Below are positions 17,168 to 26,440 of a DNA stretch of 44,977 nt, in pieces. Position 1 is the first letter of the stretch. Every line of letters begins with the position of its first letter. Under the pieces are notes generated by a model. It was not told the origin of the DNA, made no database searches, and worked only from the letters and a program-made list of their open reading frames with translations. The stretch is from NCBI RefSeq assembly GCF_016411865.1, contig NZ_JAEKJA010000033.1, forward strand, positions 1-44,977, given 5' to 3'. Both the position numbers and the translations under genes were made by a program. This DNA is from Acuticoccus mangrovi. GTDB lineage: Bacteria; Pseudomonadota; Alphaproteobacteria; Rhizobiales; Amorphaceae.

Positions 17168-17193
17168 GCCGGGCCCCGCCGCAGGGGCTCGGC
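17168..17193. terminator. Terminator-like hairpin after the Rid gene
   Basis: GCCGGGCCCC (17168-17177) and GGGGCTCGGC (17184-17193) form a 10-bp stem with one G-U pair and a 6-base loop, 11 bases after the Rid stop codon. No U-run follows. It could also serve the leftward tRNA transcript. Confidence 0.5.
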
Positions 17194-17323
17194 GACGCCC
17201 GCCACAGGTGCATCTCGGAGGGGCCGGCACGGCGAGAGCCGCGCGCGACCTCTCCGCCCCTCACGAAGGGCGGCCGTGCGTTGCGGCTGAAGCGTCGGAG
17301 GGGCCCGCGCCCGGAACGGGGGT

Positions 17324-17398
17324 TGGCTGGGGCGGCTGGATTCGAACCAGCGCATGGCGGTACCAAAAACCGCTGCCTTACCGCTTGGCTACGCCCCA
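17324..17398 (-). tRNA. tRNA-Gln (anticodon TTG)
   Basis: On the minus strand a complete cloverleaf is seen: acceptor TGGGGCG pairing with CGCCCCA, D arm GCC-AAGCGGTAA-GGC, anticodon stem GCGGT/ACCGC with loop TTTTGGT (anticodon TTG), and T arm GCTGG-TTCGAAT-CCAGC. The discriminator is G and the 3' CCA is encoded. Length 75 nt with CCA. U-G opposite the usual first pair (U1-A72 here) is typical of tRNA-Gln. Confidence 0.96.
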
Positions 17399-17511
17399 AT
17401 CGGCCCCTGATCTAGCCGCTCCGCACGGAGGCCGCAACCACGCCGCGCATGCCGCCCTTTCGCAGCCGGATCCGCGCGGCTATGAGGGTTCGACGCTCGC
17501 AAGGCCTCGCC

Positions 17512-18321
17512 ATGACCCTCGTCCGCATCGGTCCCTCCCCCCACATCGCCGTCGCCCACCGCGGCCCGTCCGACGGCGAGCTCGTCGTGTTCCTCCACGG
17601 CGTCGGGGGCGGGCGCGACAACTGGAGCGCAGCGCTGGAAGCGACCGCCGCCGCCGGCTTCCACGCCGCCGCGTGGGACGGGCGCGGCTACGGCGACAGC
17701 GACGACGCCCCCCTCGCCTGGGCCGACTTCCGGCACGATCTGCGCAAGGTCATCGACCACTTCGACGCCCCGCGCGCCCACCTCGTCGGCCTGTCCATGG
17801 GCGCGCGCATCGCGCTCGACACGGCCGCCGCATGGCCGGAGCGGGTCGCCTCGCTGGTGCTCGCCGACACCCATCTCGGCTTCCGCCACCTTTCCGCACG
17901 CGACCGCGCACTGTTCGTCGCCAAGCGCCGCGACCCGCTCCTCGCCGGCAAGACGCCGGCCGACATCGCGCCGGGTCTCGCCCGCACCCTCGTCGGCGAC
18001 CGCGACGATACGGCGACCATCGCCGCCCTCGTCGCGTCGATGTCGCGGCTGCGCACGGCGGGCTACGTCGCCGCCATCGAGTGCTCCGTCGCCGAGGACC
18101 TCGACCCGCTGGTCGATCGGATCTCGCTGCCGACCCTCGTCGTCGTCGGCGCACGCGATCGGGTGACGCCGCCCGCCCTCGCCGAGGAGATCGCCGCCCG
18201 TATCGGCGGGGCCACGCTTGTGATCCTGCCCGGGGCGGGCCATCTGTCCAATATCGAGGCACCCGCCGCGTTCAACGCCGCGCTCGTCGACTTCCTCACC
18301 GGAGTGCGCGCCGGACGGTAG
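17512..18321 (+). CDS. Alpha/beta fold hydrolase (enol-lactonase/esterase-like)
   Basis: A 269-residue alpha/beta hydrolase. The ATG at 17512 (MTLVRIGPSPHIAVAHRG) is chosen over two upstream Met codons because the fold begins here and GCAAGG lies about 10 bases upstream. The HGVGGGRDNW oxyanion loop, nucleophile Ser95 in GLSMGA, acid in VGARDRVTPP and His in GAGHLSNIEAP are all present. The pattern resembles 3-oxoadipate enol-lactonase-like proteins and general esterases, but no aromatic-pathway genes adjoin it, so the substrate is open. It stands alone between tRNA-Gln and the M16 peptidase operon. Confidence 0.87.
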   Translation: MTLVRIGPSPHIAVAHRGPSDGELVVFLHGVGGGRDNWSAALEATAAAGFHAAAWDGRGYGDSDDAPLAWADFRHDLRKVIDHFDAPRAHLVGLSMGARIALDTAAAWPERVASLVLADTHLGFRHLSARDRALFVAKRRDPLLAGKTPADIAPGLARTLVGDRDDTATIAALVASMSRLRTAGYVAAIECSVAEDLDPLVDRISLPTLVVVGARDRVTPPALAEEIAARIGGATLVILPGAGHLSNIEAPAAFNAALVDFLTGVRAGR

Positions 18322-18346
18322 GCGGCTCCTCTCCGCAACCTTGCGA

Positions 18347-18375
18347 TTGGCATGCGACCAAATGCATCCTATAGT
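18347..18375 (+). promoter_or_regulatory. Predicted sigma-70 promoter of the M16 operon
   Basis: TTGGCA (18347-18352), a 17-bp spacer and TATAGT (18370-18375) form a good vegetative promoter 93 bp upstream of the first M16 peptidase gene. Confidence 0.6.
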
Positions 18376-18467
18376 TTCACGCGTAGGACGTTACGAAATC
18401 TTCAGTAGGTGGCGGCGTGGGGCTCCCCTAGCCTCCGCCCCGTACGTTTGACAGGATTGTGCCGCCC

Positions 18468-19889
18468 ATGACGCCGATCACGAACTCCCTCGCCGCGATA
18501 GGAGTGGCCACCCTCATGATGACCCTCCCGGCCACCGCCAAGCCGGTCGACCTCAGCGATCTCACCATCGCCCCCGACGCCACCACCTTCTCCCTCGACA
18601 ACGGCTTGCAGGTCGTGGTGATCCCGGACCGCCGGGCCCCCATCGTCACCCACATGGTGTGGTATCGCATCGGCGCGGCGGACGAGCCGCCCGGCAAGTC
18701 GGGCATCGCCCACTACCTGGAACACCTGATGTTCAAGGGAACGTCGGAGAACCCCGGCAGCACCTTTTCCGACACCGTCGCCCGCGTCGGCGGTCGCGAG
18801 AACGCCTTCACCTCCAACGACTACACCGGCTACTACCAGCAGGTCTCCAAGCAGAATCTGCCGCAGATGATGGCCCTCGAGGCCGACCGGATGCGTAATC
18901 TCCGCCTCACCCACGAGGTGTCGGCGCCGGAGCTCAAGGTGGTGCTCGAAGAGCGTCGCGCCCGCATCGAGACCCGGCCGTCGGCAGAGCTCGGCGAAGC
19001 GGTCGACGCCGCCCTCTTCATCAACCACCCCTATTCGGACCCGATCATCGGCTGGCCCAACGAGGTGGCGAGCCTCACCTTCGAGGACGCGCTCAACTTC
19101 TACCGGTCGCACTACCGCCCCGGCAACGCCGTGCTCGTGATCGCCGGCGACGTGGACGTCGACGAGATCCGCACCCTCGCGGAGGAGACCTACGGCAAGA
19201 TCGCGGACGACAAGGGCCGCGTCACCCGCGTCCGCCCGCAAGCGCAGAAGCTGCGCGCCGACCGCCTGGTGGAGCTCGCCGATCCGCGGGTCACCCAGTC
19301 CTCCACCCAGCTCGCCTGGCTGGTGCCGAGCTACACCACCGCCGAGCCCGGCACCGCCGAAGCGCTCGACGTGCTCGCCGAGATCCTCGGCGGCAACAAT
19401 ACGAGCCGCCTCTACACGGCCCTCGTGCGCGACGAGAAGATCGCCACCTCGGCCGGCGCCTGGTACCAGTCGAGCGCCATCGACGACACGCGCTTCGTGT
19501 TCTACGCCATCCCCCGCGGCGACACCTCGCTCGAGGCGCTCGAGGACAGGGCGCGCGAGATCATCGCCGACATCGCCGACAACGGCGTCTCCGACGAGGA
19601 GCTGCAGCGCGCCAAGACGAGCCTCCTCGCCTCGGCGATCTTCGCCCAGGACAACCAGGCCTCGCTCGCCCGGATCTTCGGCGCCGCCCTCGCCACCGGC
19701 TCCACGGTGGAAGAGGTGCAGACCTGGCCGACGGCCATCTCCGCGATCACCGCCGACGACGTGCGGGCCGCGGCCAAGACGTGGCTCGACGATCAGGCCA
19801 CCGTCACCGGCCGCCTGCTCGAAGCCGATGCGCCGGCGACCGCTGCCATCACCGCGCCCGCCCCCGCCCCCTCGACGGCGATCCGCTAA
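18468..19889 (+). CDS. M16 zinc metallopeptidase, catalytic subunit
   Basis: A 473-residue exported pitrilysin-family peptidase. ATG at 18468 is preferred to a GTG at 18459 because AGGA at 18453-18456 is correctly spaced only for the ATG. A signal peptide (about 1-24, ending PATA) precedes the protease fold. The inverted zinc motif HYLEH is at residues 82-86, and the third ligand is in the ELKVVLEERRARIE helix. The second half has the inactive-domain pattern of M16B proteins. It acts with the next gene product as a two-subunit periplasmic peptidase, as mitochondrial-processing-peptidase-like pairs do. The C-terminus is Ala/Pro-rich. Confidence 0.93.
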   Translation: MTPITNSLAAIGVATLMMTLPATAKPVDLSDLTIAPDATTFSLDNGLQVVVIPDRRAPIVTHMVWYRIGAADEPPGKSGIAHYLEHLMFKGTSENPGSTFSDTVARVGGRENAFTSNDYTGYYQQVSKQNLPQMMALEADRMRNLRLTHEVSAPELKVVLEERRARIETRPSAELGEAVDAALFINHPYSDPIIGWPNEVASLTFEDALNFYRSHYRPGNAVLVIAGDVDVDEIRTLAEETYGKIADDKGRVTRVRPQAQKLRADRLVELADPRVTQSSTQLAWLVPSYTTAEPGTAEALDVLAEILGGNNTSRLYTALVRDEKIATSAGAWYQSSAIDDTRFVFYAIPRGDTSLEALEDRAREIIADIADNGVSDEELQRAKTSLLASAIFAQDNQASLARIFGAALATGSTVEEVQTWPTAISAITADDVRAAAKTWLDDQATVTGRLLEADAPATAAITAPAPAPSTAIR

Positions 19890-19902
19890 GCGCGACGGGA
19901 AC

Positions 19903-21219
19903 ATGACCATGTACCATCTTGTGAAACGCGCTATCGTCGCGACCCTGTTCATCTCGGCCAGCGTGGGGAGTGCCTCAGCCATCGACATCCAGGAAGTCAC
20001 CAGTCCCGGCGGCATCACCGCCTGGCTCGTCTCCGACGACACCGTGCCCGTCGTCGCGGTGGACATTGCCTTCAAGGGTGCCGGCTCGTCGCAGGACCCC
20101 GAGGGTAAGGCCGGCCGCGCCAACCTCCTCGCGTCGACGATCGACGAGGGCGCCGGCGACATGGACTCGGTCGCCTTCCAGACGGCGCTGCAGGACAACG
20201 CCGTGCGGCTCAGCTTCGATTCGAGCCGCGACCATCTCTACGGCGACCTGACCACCCTCTCCTCCTCGGTGGAGCAGGGCTTCAACCTCCTGCGCCTCGC
20301 TCTCACCGAGCCGCGCTTCGACGACGAGGCCCTGACGCGCATCCGCGCCCAGATCACCGTCGGGCTTCGCCGCGAGCAGAACGATCCCGACAACGTGGTC
20401 GCGCGCCTGTGGTCGCGCACCGCCTTCCCGGACCATCCCTACGGCGTCCCCGCCAACGGCACGGTGGAGAGCGTCGCCAATCTCGGTCACGACGATATGG
20501 TCGACGCCTTCAAGCACGGCATCGCCCGCGACAATCTCGTCATCGCCGTGGTCGGCGACATCGACGCCGACACCCTCGCCGCGCTGCTCGACAGCACCTT
20601 CGGCGACCTCCCCGAGCACGCCGACCTCGCCGACGTGGCCGAGGTGGAGCCCGCCATGGGCCTCACGGTGAGCGATACGGTCGACACGCCGCAAACCGCG
20701 ATCCGCTTCGGCGGCCCGGGCCTGCCGCGCAGCGATCCGGACTTCATCCCCGCCTACGTGATGAACCACATCATCGGCGGCGGCGCCTTCTCGTCCTGGC
20801 TCTTCCAGGAGGTGCGCGAGAAGCGGGGTCTCGCCTACACGGTCTACTCCTACCTCGCCCCCTACGCGCACACCGCCGTGTTCGGCGGCGGCACCGCCAC
20901 GCGCAACGATCAGGCGCAGGAGGCCGTCAAGGTCATCCTCGACCAGTTCGAGCGGATGGCGACCGAGGGCCCCACCGAGGAGGAGCTCGCCGACGCCAAG
21001 GCCTATCTCACCGGCTCCTACGCGCTGCGCTTCGGCTCGTCGAGCTCCATCGCCCGCCAGCTCCTGTTCATCCAGATCGAGGATCTCGGCATGGACTATA
21101 TCGACAAGCGCAACGACCTCGTGGAGGCCGTGACGCTGGAGGACGTGCGCCGCGCCGCCCGCCGCATCTTCGGCGAAGGGCGGCCGACCGTCGCCGTCGT
21201 GGGTGCGCCGGCCGGCTGA
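19903..21219 (+). CDS. M16 peptidase-like protein, non-zinc subunit
   Basis: A 438-residue exported M16 homologue with ATG at 19903 and a signal peptide ending GSASA (about residue 25). At the place of HxxEH it has GRANLLASTIDEGAG, so it cannot bind zinc. It keeps the R/Y-type C-terminal motif in REKRGLAYTVYSYLAPY that helps build the active site of the partner. It follows the catalytic subunit by 13 bp. Such paired zinc and non-zinc genes are common in Alphaproteobacteria, and the two proteins probably form a heterodimer in the periplasm. Substrates are unknown. Confidence 0.92.
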   Translation: MTMYHLVKRAIVATLFISASVGSASAIDIQEVTSPGGITAWLVSDDTVPVVAVDIAFKGAGSSQDPEGKAGRANLLASTIDEGAGDMDSVAFQTALQDNAVRLSFDSSRDHLYGDLTTLSSSVEQGFNLLRLALTEPRFDDEALTRIRAQITVGLRREQNDPDNVVARLWSRTAFPDHPYGVPANGTVESVANLGHDDMVDAFKHGIARDNLVIAVVGDIDADTLAALLDSTFGDLPEHADLADVAEVEPAMGLTVSDTVDTPQTAIRFGGPGLPRSDPDFIPAYVMNHIIGGGAFSSWLFQEVREKRGLAYTVYSYLAPYAHTAVFGGGTATRNDQAQEAVKVILDQFERMATEGPTEEELADAKAYLTGSYALRFGSSSSIARQLLFIQIEDLGMDYIDKRNDLVEAVTLEDVRRAARRIFGEGRPTVAVVGAPAG

Positions 21220-21236
21220 CACCACCCATCTGCCTC

Positions 21237-21281
21237 TCGACAGTCAACCGCGGTTCAATATATTCAAAATCGAACCGCGGT
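21237..21281 (+). promoter_or_regulatory. Predicted ydcH-purEK promoter bracketed by ACCGCGGT repeats
   Basis: TCGACA (21237-21242), 16 bp and TATATT (21259-21264) resemble a sigma-70 promoter. A perfect 10-bp inverted repeat, ACCGCGGTTC (21247-21256) and GAACCGCGGT (21272-21281), brackets the -10; the core of each arm, ACCGCGGT, is itself palindromic. It may be a repressor site pair, or a hairpin acting on the upstream M16 transcript or the translation start at 21290. Confidence 0.5.
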
Positions 21282-21289
21282 CTGGCGCG

Positions 21290-21493
21290 ATGGAAGACGA
21301 CAACAACTTTCTGATCGAGCGCCTCAGCGCATTGCAGCAAGAGCACCGGGATCTCGACGCCGCCGTCGCGGCGCTCGAGGAAACGGGCTCGTCCGACATG
21401 CTGCAGATCAAACGACTGAAGAAGCGCAAATTGCAGCTCAAGGACGAGATCCGCATCCTCTCCGCCCGCGTCCTGCCGGACATCATCGCGTGA
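21290..21493 (+). CDS. YdcH-like small coiled-coil protein (DUF465)
   Basis: A 67-residue protein, [20 protein letters not shown] onward, highly charged and predicted to be two helices forming a coiled-coil hairpin. The middle segment [18 protein letters not shown] is the hallmark of the DUF465/YdcH family, whose function is not established. The stop codon overlaps the GTG start of purE (21490-21493), so the two are translationally coupled. No clear Shine-Dalgarno precedes its ATG; the bases in that place belong to the downstream arm of the inverted repeat. Confidence 0.87.
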   Translation: MEDDNNFLIERLSALQQEHRDLDAAVAALEETGSSDMLQIKRLKKRKLQLKDEIRILSARVLPDIIA

Positions 21494-21996
21494 GCGCTCT
21501 CAAGGATCCGGCGGCGCCCGTCGCCATCGTCATGGGAAGCCAGTCCGACTGGGCGACGATGCGTCACGCCGCCGACGTCCTCGGTGAGCTCGGCGCGCCG
21601 CACGACGTCGCCATCGTGTCCGCCCACCGCACGCCGCAGCGCCTCTACGATTTTTCGACGACCGCCGTCGCCCGCGGCGTCAAGGTGGTGATCGCCGGCG
21701 CCGGCGGTGCTGCCCACCTGCCCGGCATGATCGCCGCCCTGACCACGCTCCCGGTCCTCGGCGTGCCGGTGGAAAGCCGGGCCCTCTCGGGGTGGGACAG
21801 TCTCCTGTCGATCGTCCAGATGCCGGGCGGCGTGCCGGTGGGCACCCTCGCCATCGGCAAGGCGGGCGCGACCAACGCCGGCCTGATGGCCGCCTCGATC
21901 CTCGCCCTCTCCGACGACGCTCTCGCCGAGCGCCTCGCCGCCTGGCGCGCCGCACGGACCGAGGCCGTGGCCGACGCGCCGGTCGACGACGCATGA
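21490..21996 (+). CDS. purE: N5-carboxyaminoimidazole ribonucleotide mutase PurE
   Basis: A 168-residue class I PurE that converts N5-CAIR to CAIR in purine synthesis. Start is GTG at 21490, overlapping the stop of the YdcH-like gene. Motifs: [14 protein letters not shown] at the N-terminus, [13 protein letters not shown] with the catalytic His, [13 protein letters not shown], and the substrate loop [23 protein letters not shown]. The stop overlaps the purK ATG. The partner PurK supplies the substrate N5-CAIR, so this is the bacterial two-step route. Confidence 0.97.
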   Translation: MSALKDPAAPVAIVMGSQSDWATMRHAADVLGELGAPHDVAIVSAHRTPQRLYDFSTTAVARGVKVVIAGAGGAAHLPGMIAALTTLPVLGVPVESRALSGWDSLLSIVQMPGGVPVGTLAIGKAGATNAGLMAASILALSDDALAERLAAWRAARTEAVADAPVDDA

Positions 21997-23081
21997 TCCT
22001 CTCCCCCGGCGACACCATCGGCATCCTGGGCGGCGGGCAGCTCGGTCGGATGATGGCGATGGCCGCCGCCCGCCTCGGCCTCGACTGCCACATCTACGCC
22101 CCCGACGCCGCCTCGCCGGCCTTCTCCGTGGCGCGCCATCACACCGTCGGCGCCTACGACGACGCGGCCGCCCTCGCCGCCTTCGCCGCTTCGGTCAAGG
22201 TGATCACCTACGAGTTCGAGAACGTCCCCGTCGCCTCGGTCGAGGGGCTGTCGACGCTGGTGCGCCCGGCGCCGCCCGCCCTCGCCGTCGCCCAGGACCG
22301 GCTGGCGGAGAAGGCGTTCCTCGCCGACTGCGGCCTCCCCGTCGCCCGTCATCGGGCGGTCGACAGCGCCGCCGACATTGCCGACGCGATCGCCGAGCTC
22401 GGCGCACCGGCGATCCTCAAGACGCGCCGCATGGGCTACGACGGCAAGGGCCAGGCCCGCCTCACCGCGGACACCGACCCCGCCGCCGCCTTCGACGCGA
22501 TCGGCGCCGCGCCGGCGATCCTCGAAGAGATGATCCCGTTCACCGCCGAGACGTCGACCGTGCTCGCCCGCGCCGCCGACGACCGCACCGTCGCCTACGA
22601 CGCGCCGGCGAACCATCACGCCGACGGTATCCTGCGCCGCTCGGTGCTGCCCGGCCCGCTCGACCCCACCACCGAGGCCGCCGCGGCCGAGATGGTCGCC
22701 GCCGTCGCCGCCCGGCTCGACTATGTGGGCGTCCTCGCCATCGAGTGGTTCGTGTCCGCCGATCCGGCGCGCCCGCTGATCGCCAACGAGATGGCGCCGC
22801 GCGTCCACAACACCGGCCACTGGACCGAGGACGGGGCGATCACGAGCCAGTTCGAGAACCACATCCGCGCCGTCGCCGGCTGGCCGCTCGGCGCCACCAC
22901 CCGCCTCGTCGACATCACGATGCAGAACCTCATCGGCGCCGACGCCGACGATTGGGCCCGACATCTGGAAAATCCGGCCGCCCGCCTTCATCTATACGGC
23001 AAGGGGGCGCACCGACCGGGGCGCAAGATGGGTCACGTAAATTTCGTGGGCCGCCCGGTGGACTCTTCAGCGAAGGGCTGA
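21993..23081 (+). CDS. purK: N5-carboxyaminoimidazole ribonucleotide synthase PurK
   Basis: A 362-residue ATP-grasp ligase that carboxylates AIR with bicarbonate and ATP. The N-terminal [21 protein letters not shown] nucleotide fold, ATP-grasp segments [12 protein letters not shown] and [17 protein letters not shown], and the metal/catalytic segment [18 protein letters not shown] are intact. ATG at 21993 overlaps the purE stop by four bases. The product feeds PurE directly. Confidence 0.97.
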   Translation: MILSPGDTIGILGGGQLGRMMAMAAARLGLDCHIYAPDAASPAFSVARHHTVGAYDDAAALAAFAASVKVITYEFENVPVASVEGLSTLVRPAPPALAVAQDRLAEKAFLADCGLPVARHRAVDSAADIADAIAELGAPAILKTRRMGYDGKGQARLTADTDPAAAFDAIGAAPAILEEMIPFTAETSTVLARAADDRTVAYDAPANHHADGILRRSVLPGPLDPTTEAAAAEMVAAVAARLDYVGVLAIEWFVSADPARPLIANEMAPRVHNTGHWTEDGAITSQFENHIRAVAGWPLGATTRLVDITMQNLIGADADDWARHLENPAARLHLYGKGAHRPGRKMGHVNFVGRPVDSSAKG

Positions 23082-23246
23082 TAGCGGTCTCGGCTCGTCT
23101 ATGTTGACCAGCCTGTTTCGGCGTGCGCGCAACGCGCTCGCGACGGAGTGGCGGTCGCCCATGGTCGTTGCGGTGGCGCCCCCGCTTCAACACCCGGCAC
23201 GACGGTGCAGCCGTGATGCACCGTGCAACAAAAGGAATGTGACCAC

Positions 23247-23471
23247 GTGCAGGTTCTCGTTCGGGACAACAACGTCGACCAGGCGCTGAAGGCGCTGAAG
23301 AAGAAGATGCAGCGCGAAGGCATCTTCCGCGAAATGAAGATGCGCAACCATTACGAGAAGCCCTCCGAGCGGAAGGCGCGCGAAAAGGCCGAGGCCGTCC
23401 GCCGCGCTCGCAAGCTGGCCCGTAAGCGCGCTCAGCGCGAAGGTCTTCTCCCGGGCAAGAAGCGCAGCTAA
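23247..23471 (+). CDS. rpsU: 30S ribosomal protein S21
   Basis: A 74-residue basic protein. The GTG at 23247 is chosen since AAAGGA lies at 23231-23236 and S21 sequences begin (M)[13 protein letters not shown]; an upstream GTG would add an eight-residue, non-family extension. The body [17 protein letters not shown] and the Lys/Arg-rich tail ending LLPGKKRS are typical of the alphaproteobacterial form. S21 joins the small subunit near the anti-Shine-Dalgarno region of 16S rRNA and assists initiation. The 165-bp gap after purK should contain its promoter, but none was clear. Confidence 0.95.
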   Translation: MQVLVRDNNVDQALKALKKKMQREGIFREMKMRNHYEKPSERKAREKAEAVRRARKLARKRAQREGLLPGKKRS

Positions 23472-23532
23472 GCTTCTCGTCGATCCGGCTGGCGTCGCGT
23501 CGCCTCCCGCAACCCTGTATCGTGTGTTGGTG

Positions 23533-24381
23533 ATGATGCGAGTTCCATTCGTCCGAACGGCGGCGCCGGCTGCGCTCGTGGCAGCCGCGCTTGGCGGCTG
23601 CGTGGTCGACCAAGCCGCTACCGGGTCCGGGCGCTTCCTCAGCCCGGAGGCCGGCTCGCCCACCAACATCGCCTCTCTGACCGAGGTGGTGGAGGCCAAT
23701 CCGCAGGATGCCAGCGCCTACAACATGCGCGGCACCGCCTACGGCCGCGCGGGCAAGACGAATCAGGCGATCGAGGACTTCAACCACGCCATCCAGATCG
23801 ACCCGAACTACTACCAGGCCTACGCCAACCGGGCGCTGGTCTATCGCCGTCAGAACAATCTCGACGCCGCGCTGTCGGACTACAACCGCGCCCTCCAAGT
23901 GAACCCGGAGTACGACAGCGCGCTGGTGGGACGGGGCAACATCTATCGCCTCAAGGGCCAGCGCGAGCGGGCGCTCGAGGACTTCAACGCCGCGATCCGC
24001 CTCAACTCCAGCGACCCCCGCGCCTTCCACAACCGGGCGCTGGTCTACCAGTCGCAGAAGCTCCATTCGTTCGCGCTGGAAGACTTCGGCATCGCCATCG
24101 GCCTCGATCCGAAGGCGCCCGAGCCCTACAACGGCCGCGGCGTCTCCTACCTCGCGACCGGCGACGTCGACGCCGCGCTGGACGACTTCAATCAGGCCCT
24201 CGCCCTCGATCGCGACTACGCCGACGCCTGGGTCAATCGTGGCCTCGCCCTCGAGACCAAGGGCGACTACAACAAGGCTCGCGCCGCCTATAACCGCGCC
24301 ATGCAGATCAGCCCGGGCTTTCCCGCGGCGAAGGAAGGCATGGGCCGGATCGACGCCGGCAAGCCGCCGGTGCGCACCTGA
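23533..24381 (+). CDS. TPR-repeat lipoprotein (NlpI-like)
   Basis: A 282-residue protein with a lipoprotein signal (LVAAALGGC lipobox, Cys about residue 20) and about six tetratricopeptide repeats between residues 50 and 275, each with the pattern AYxNRGxxYxxxGxxxxAIxDFNxAIxLDP. It is probably anchored in the outer membrane facing the periplasm, where TPR lipoproteins such as NlpI scaffold cell-wall enzymes and proteases. Two adjacent Met codons (23533, 23536) compete as starts and no strong ribosome site is seen, so the first is taken. The location after rpsU is a recurrent arrangement in Hyphomicrobiales. Confidence 0.88.
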   Translation: MMRVPFVRTAAPAALVAAALGGCVVDQAATGSGRFLSPEAGSPTNIASLTEVVEANPQDASAYNMRGTAYGRAGKTNQAIEDFNHAIQIDPNYYQAYANRALVYRRQNNLDAALSDYNRALQVNPEYDSALVGRGNIYRLKGQRERALEDFNAAIRLNSSDPRAFHNRALVYQSQKLHSFALEDFGIAIGLDPKAPEPYNGRGVSYLATGDVDAALDDFNQALALDRDYADAWVNRGLALETKGDYNKARAAYNRAMQISPGFPAAKEGMGRIDAGKPPVRT

Positions 24382-24441
24382 GCGCACGCTGCCGACCGCC
24401 CGAGCCTCCGTCGCGAAGGAGCGCCGGCCCCGCCTCACCCC

Positions 24442-25485
24442 TCAGGGAATGACCTTGCGCTCGCGGAACTCCTGGAAGAGGCGCAGGAACATCGCTTCGC
24501 TGTCCACCACCGGGGCGAAGCCCGCCTGCCGTATCTTGGTGGTGGACGAGATCACGTCGTAATCGCAGTTGAAAACGAAGTCGCCGAAGCCCCAGCTCGC
24601 GACCTTGTCGTAGGGCACGGGCAACAGGCCGTGCTTTGCGACGATGCGGTCCCACACCGGCCCCTTGTCGGCCATGAACTCGGTGAGGGAGATGGTCTGC
24701 ACGTCGCCCACCTCCATGCCGAAGGCCGCGGCGAAGGCGGGCCAGATCTGGTTCCAGCGGAAGAGATCGCCGTTGGTGAGGTTGTAGGCCTCGCCGCCGA
24801 CGGCGTTGAGCGCGGCCCATTCGGTGCCGGCGGCGAGCTGCGCCGCGTCCGTCACCTGCGCCAGCTTGCCGTAGCAGGTCGCCGTGCCCGGGAACTTCAG
24901 CGGCAGGCCGAGTTCCTTGGAGATGGCGGCATAGACGGCGATCACCATCGCAAGGTTCATGGGATTGCCGACGGCGAAGCCGCAGACGACGTCCGGCCGC
25001 ATCACCACCGCGTCCCAAGCCTTCCCCGCGGCCGCGCCGAGGAGATAGTCCTCCTGGTCGTAGTAGAAGTTCGGCGGCATGTGGCGCGGATCGCTCTCCT
25101 TCGCCGGCGTGCGGAACTCGCCGATGTGGACGCCGTAATATTTGGCGCCCTCGTAGAGCATCGCCCGGCGGAAGGCGGGTGAGGCCGCCTCCGTCGCCTC
25201 CACCAGTGACGTCAGCATCGCGGTGTTGACGCTCACCAGATCCTTCGGGTCGGCGTGCTCCTGATAGGCGGCGAAGAAGAGGTGGGTCACGTCGGTGAGG
25301 GGCGCGATCGCCGCCTTGGTCGCCGCCGTGTCGAGGAGGTCGACCGACAGATAGGCCGCGGACGTCTCGAAGTCCGGCGTGCGGCGCGAGAGGGCTGTGA
25401 CGCGCCAATCCGGCAGGGCGGAGAAGTGATCGGCGAGGTTGCGGCCGATCACCCCGAGACCGCCGGCGATGAGTGCGTGAGGCAT
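24442..25485 (-). CDS. PRISE-type SDR (progesterone 5-beta-reductase/iridoid synthase-like)
   Basis: A 347-residue extended-type SDR with ATG at 25485. The cofactor loop GGLGVIG is at residues 8-14, and the SRR at 33-35 suggests NADPH. Instead of YxxxK it carries the PRISE layout: a lysine in YEGAKYYGVH (K115) and a tyrosine in PPNFYYDQEDYL (Y141/Y142). PRISE enzymes reduce activated C=C bonds of enones. It starts 13 bp after the esterase gene's stop, in the same direction, so the two are co-transcribed. Bacterial members are mostly uncharacterised; a small enone or terpenoid-like substrate is plausible. Confidence 0.88.
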   Translation of the reverse strand: MPHALIAGGLGVIGRNLADHFSALPDWRVTALSRRTPDFETSAAYLSVDLLDTAATKAAIAPLTDVTHLFFAAYQEHADPKDLVSVNTAMLTSLVEATEAASPAFRRAMLYEGAKYYGVHIGEFRTPAKESDPRHMPPNFYYDQEDYLLGAAAGKAWDAVVMRPDVVCGFAVGNPMNLAMVIAVYAAISKELGLPLKFPGTATCYGKLAQVTDAAQLAAGTEWAALNAVGGEAYNLTNGDLFRWNQIWPAFAAAFGMEVGDVQTISLTEFMADKGPVWDRIVAKHGLLPVPYDKVASWGFGDFVFNCDYDVISSTTKIRQAGFAPVVDSEAMFLRLFQEFRERKVIP

Positions 25486-25498
25486 CGAAACTCCCGTA

Positions 25499-26440
25499 TC
25501 AGGCGAGCGCTGCGCGCATCGCCGCGCCGCATTCGGTGAGCGCCTTGTCGGCATGCGGCACCAGCCCGCGCAGCGAGATGAAGCCGTGGATCATGCCGTC
25601 GTAGCAGGAATAGGTGACCGGCACGCCCGCCGCCGCGAGCGCCTCGGCATAGGCCTTGTCGTCGTCGAGGAGGGGATCGAAGCCGGCGGCGAGCACGTAG
25701 GCGGGCGGGAGACCCGCGAACGACGACGCCCGCAGCGGCGACGCCGTCGGGTCGGTGCGGGTCGCGGGGTCGGGCAGATAGCTCGCCGTATAGAACGGCA
25801 TCGAGTTCAGCATGTAGCCCTTCGAGTAGAGGCGCTTCGACGGGGTGTCGGACACATGATCCACCACCGGATAGATGAGGAGCTGGAAGCGCGGCATCGG
25901 ACCGCCGGCGTCGCGCGTCAGGTGACACACCACGGCCGCGAGATTGCCACCCGCCGAATCGCCGCCGACGGCGATCCGCGCCGGATCGATGCCGAGCCCT
26001 GCCGCGCCGGCGGCGCTCGCCGCATGGTGGAAGGCGCCCATCGCGTCCTCCACGGCGGCGGGGAAGGGGTGTTCCGGGGCGAGGCGGTAGTCGACCGCGA
26101 GCACCTTGCAGCCGGAGGCGTTGGCGAGGACGCGGCAGGTGGAATCGTGGGTGTCGAGATCGCCCCGGATGTTGCCGCCGCCGTGGAAGTAGATGAGGAG
26201 CGGGGCGGGATCCGCTGCGCCGTCGGGGGTGAAGAGGCGGGCGGGCCGCTCCACCGCGCCGCACGGCACGGCGATGTCCTCCACCGCGGCGATCGGCACC
26301 GCCGGCCCGTCGACCGCCGCCATGTCGGACTTGAACTCCGCCCGCGCCTCTTCCGGCGTCTGCGCCTCCACCGGCGTGGCGTTCGGGTCTCCGGGCGCGG
26401 CGAGGATCTCGGCGAGGATGGGATCGAGGGTCTTCGTCAT
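25499..26440 (-). CDS. Alpha/beta hydrolase fold-3, HSL-type esterase
   Basis: A 313-residue esterase of the hormone-sensitive-lipase group. ATG at 26440 starts MTKTLDPILAEIL. The oxyanion motif HGGG is at residues 86-89, the nucleophile is S162 in GGDSAGGN, the acid is in AAGFDPLLDDDKAY, and the catalytic His is in YDGMIHGFIS. No signal peptide, so it is cytoplasmic. It hydrolyses short-chain esters or lactones. It precedes the PRISE reductase in an apparent operon whose upstream genes encode an LLM oxidoreductase and a GntR regulator. Confidence 0.92.
   Translation of the reverse strand: MTKTLDPILAEILAAPGDPNATPVEAQTPEEARAEFKSDMAAVDGPAVPIAAVEDIAVPCGAVERPARLFTPDGAADPAPLLIYFHGGGNIRGDLDTHDSTCRVLANASGCKVLAVDYRLAPEHPFPAAVEDAMGAFHHAASAAGAAGLGIDPARIAVGGDSAGGNLAAVVCHLTRDAGGPMPRFQLLIYPVVDHVSDTPSKRLYSKGYMLNSMPFYTASYLPDPATRTDPTASPLRASSFAGLPPAYVLAAGFDPLLDDDKAYAEALAAAGVPVTYSCYDGMIHGFISLRGLVPHADKALTECGAAMRAALA

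Noticed and set aside
23223-23246. Upstream GTG start for rpsU
   Set aside because: It would add eight residues not found in S21 and lies before the AAAGGA ribosome site.
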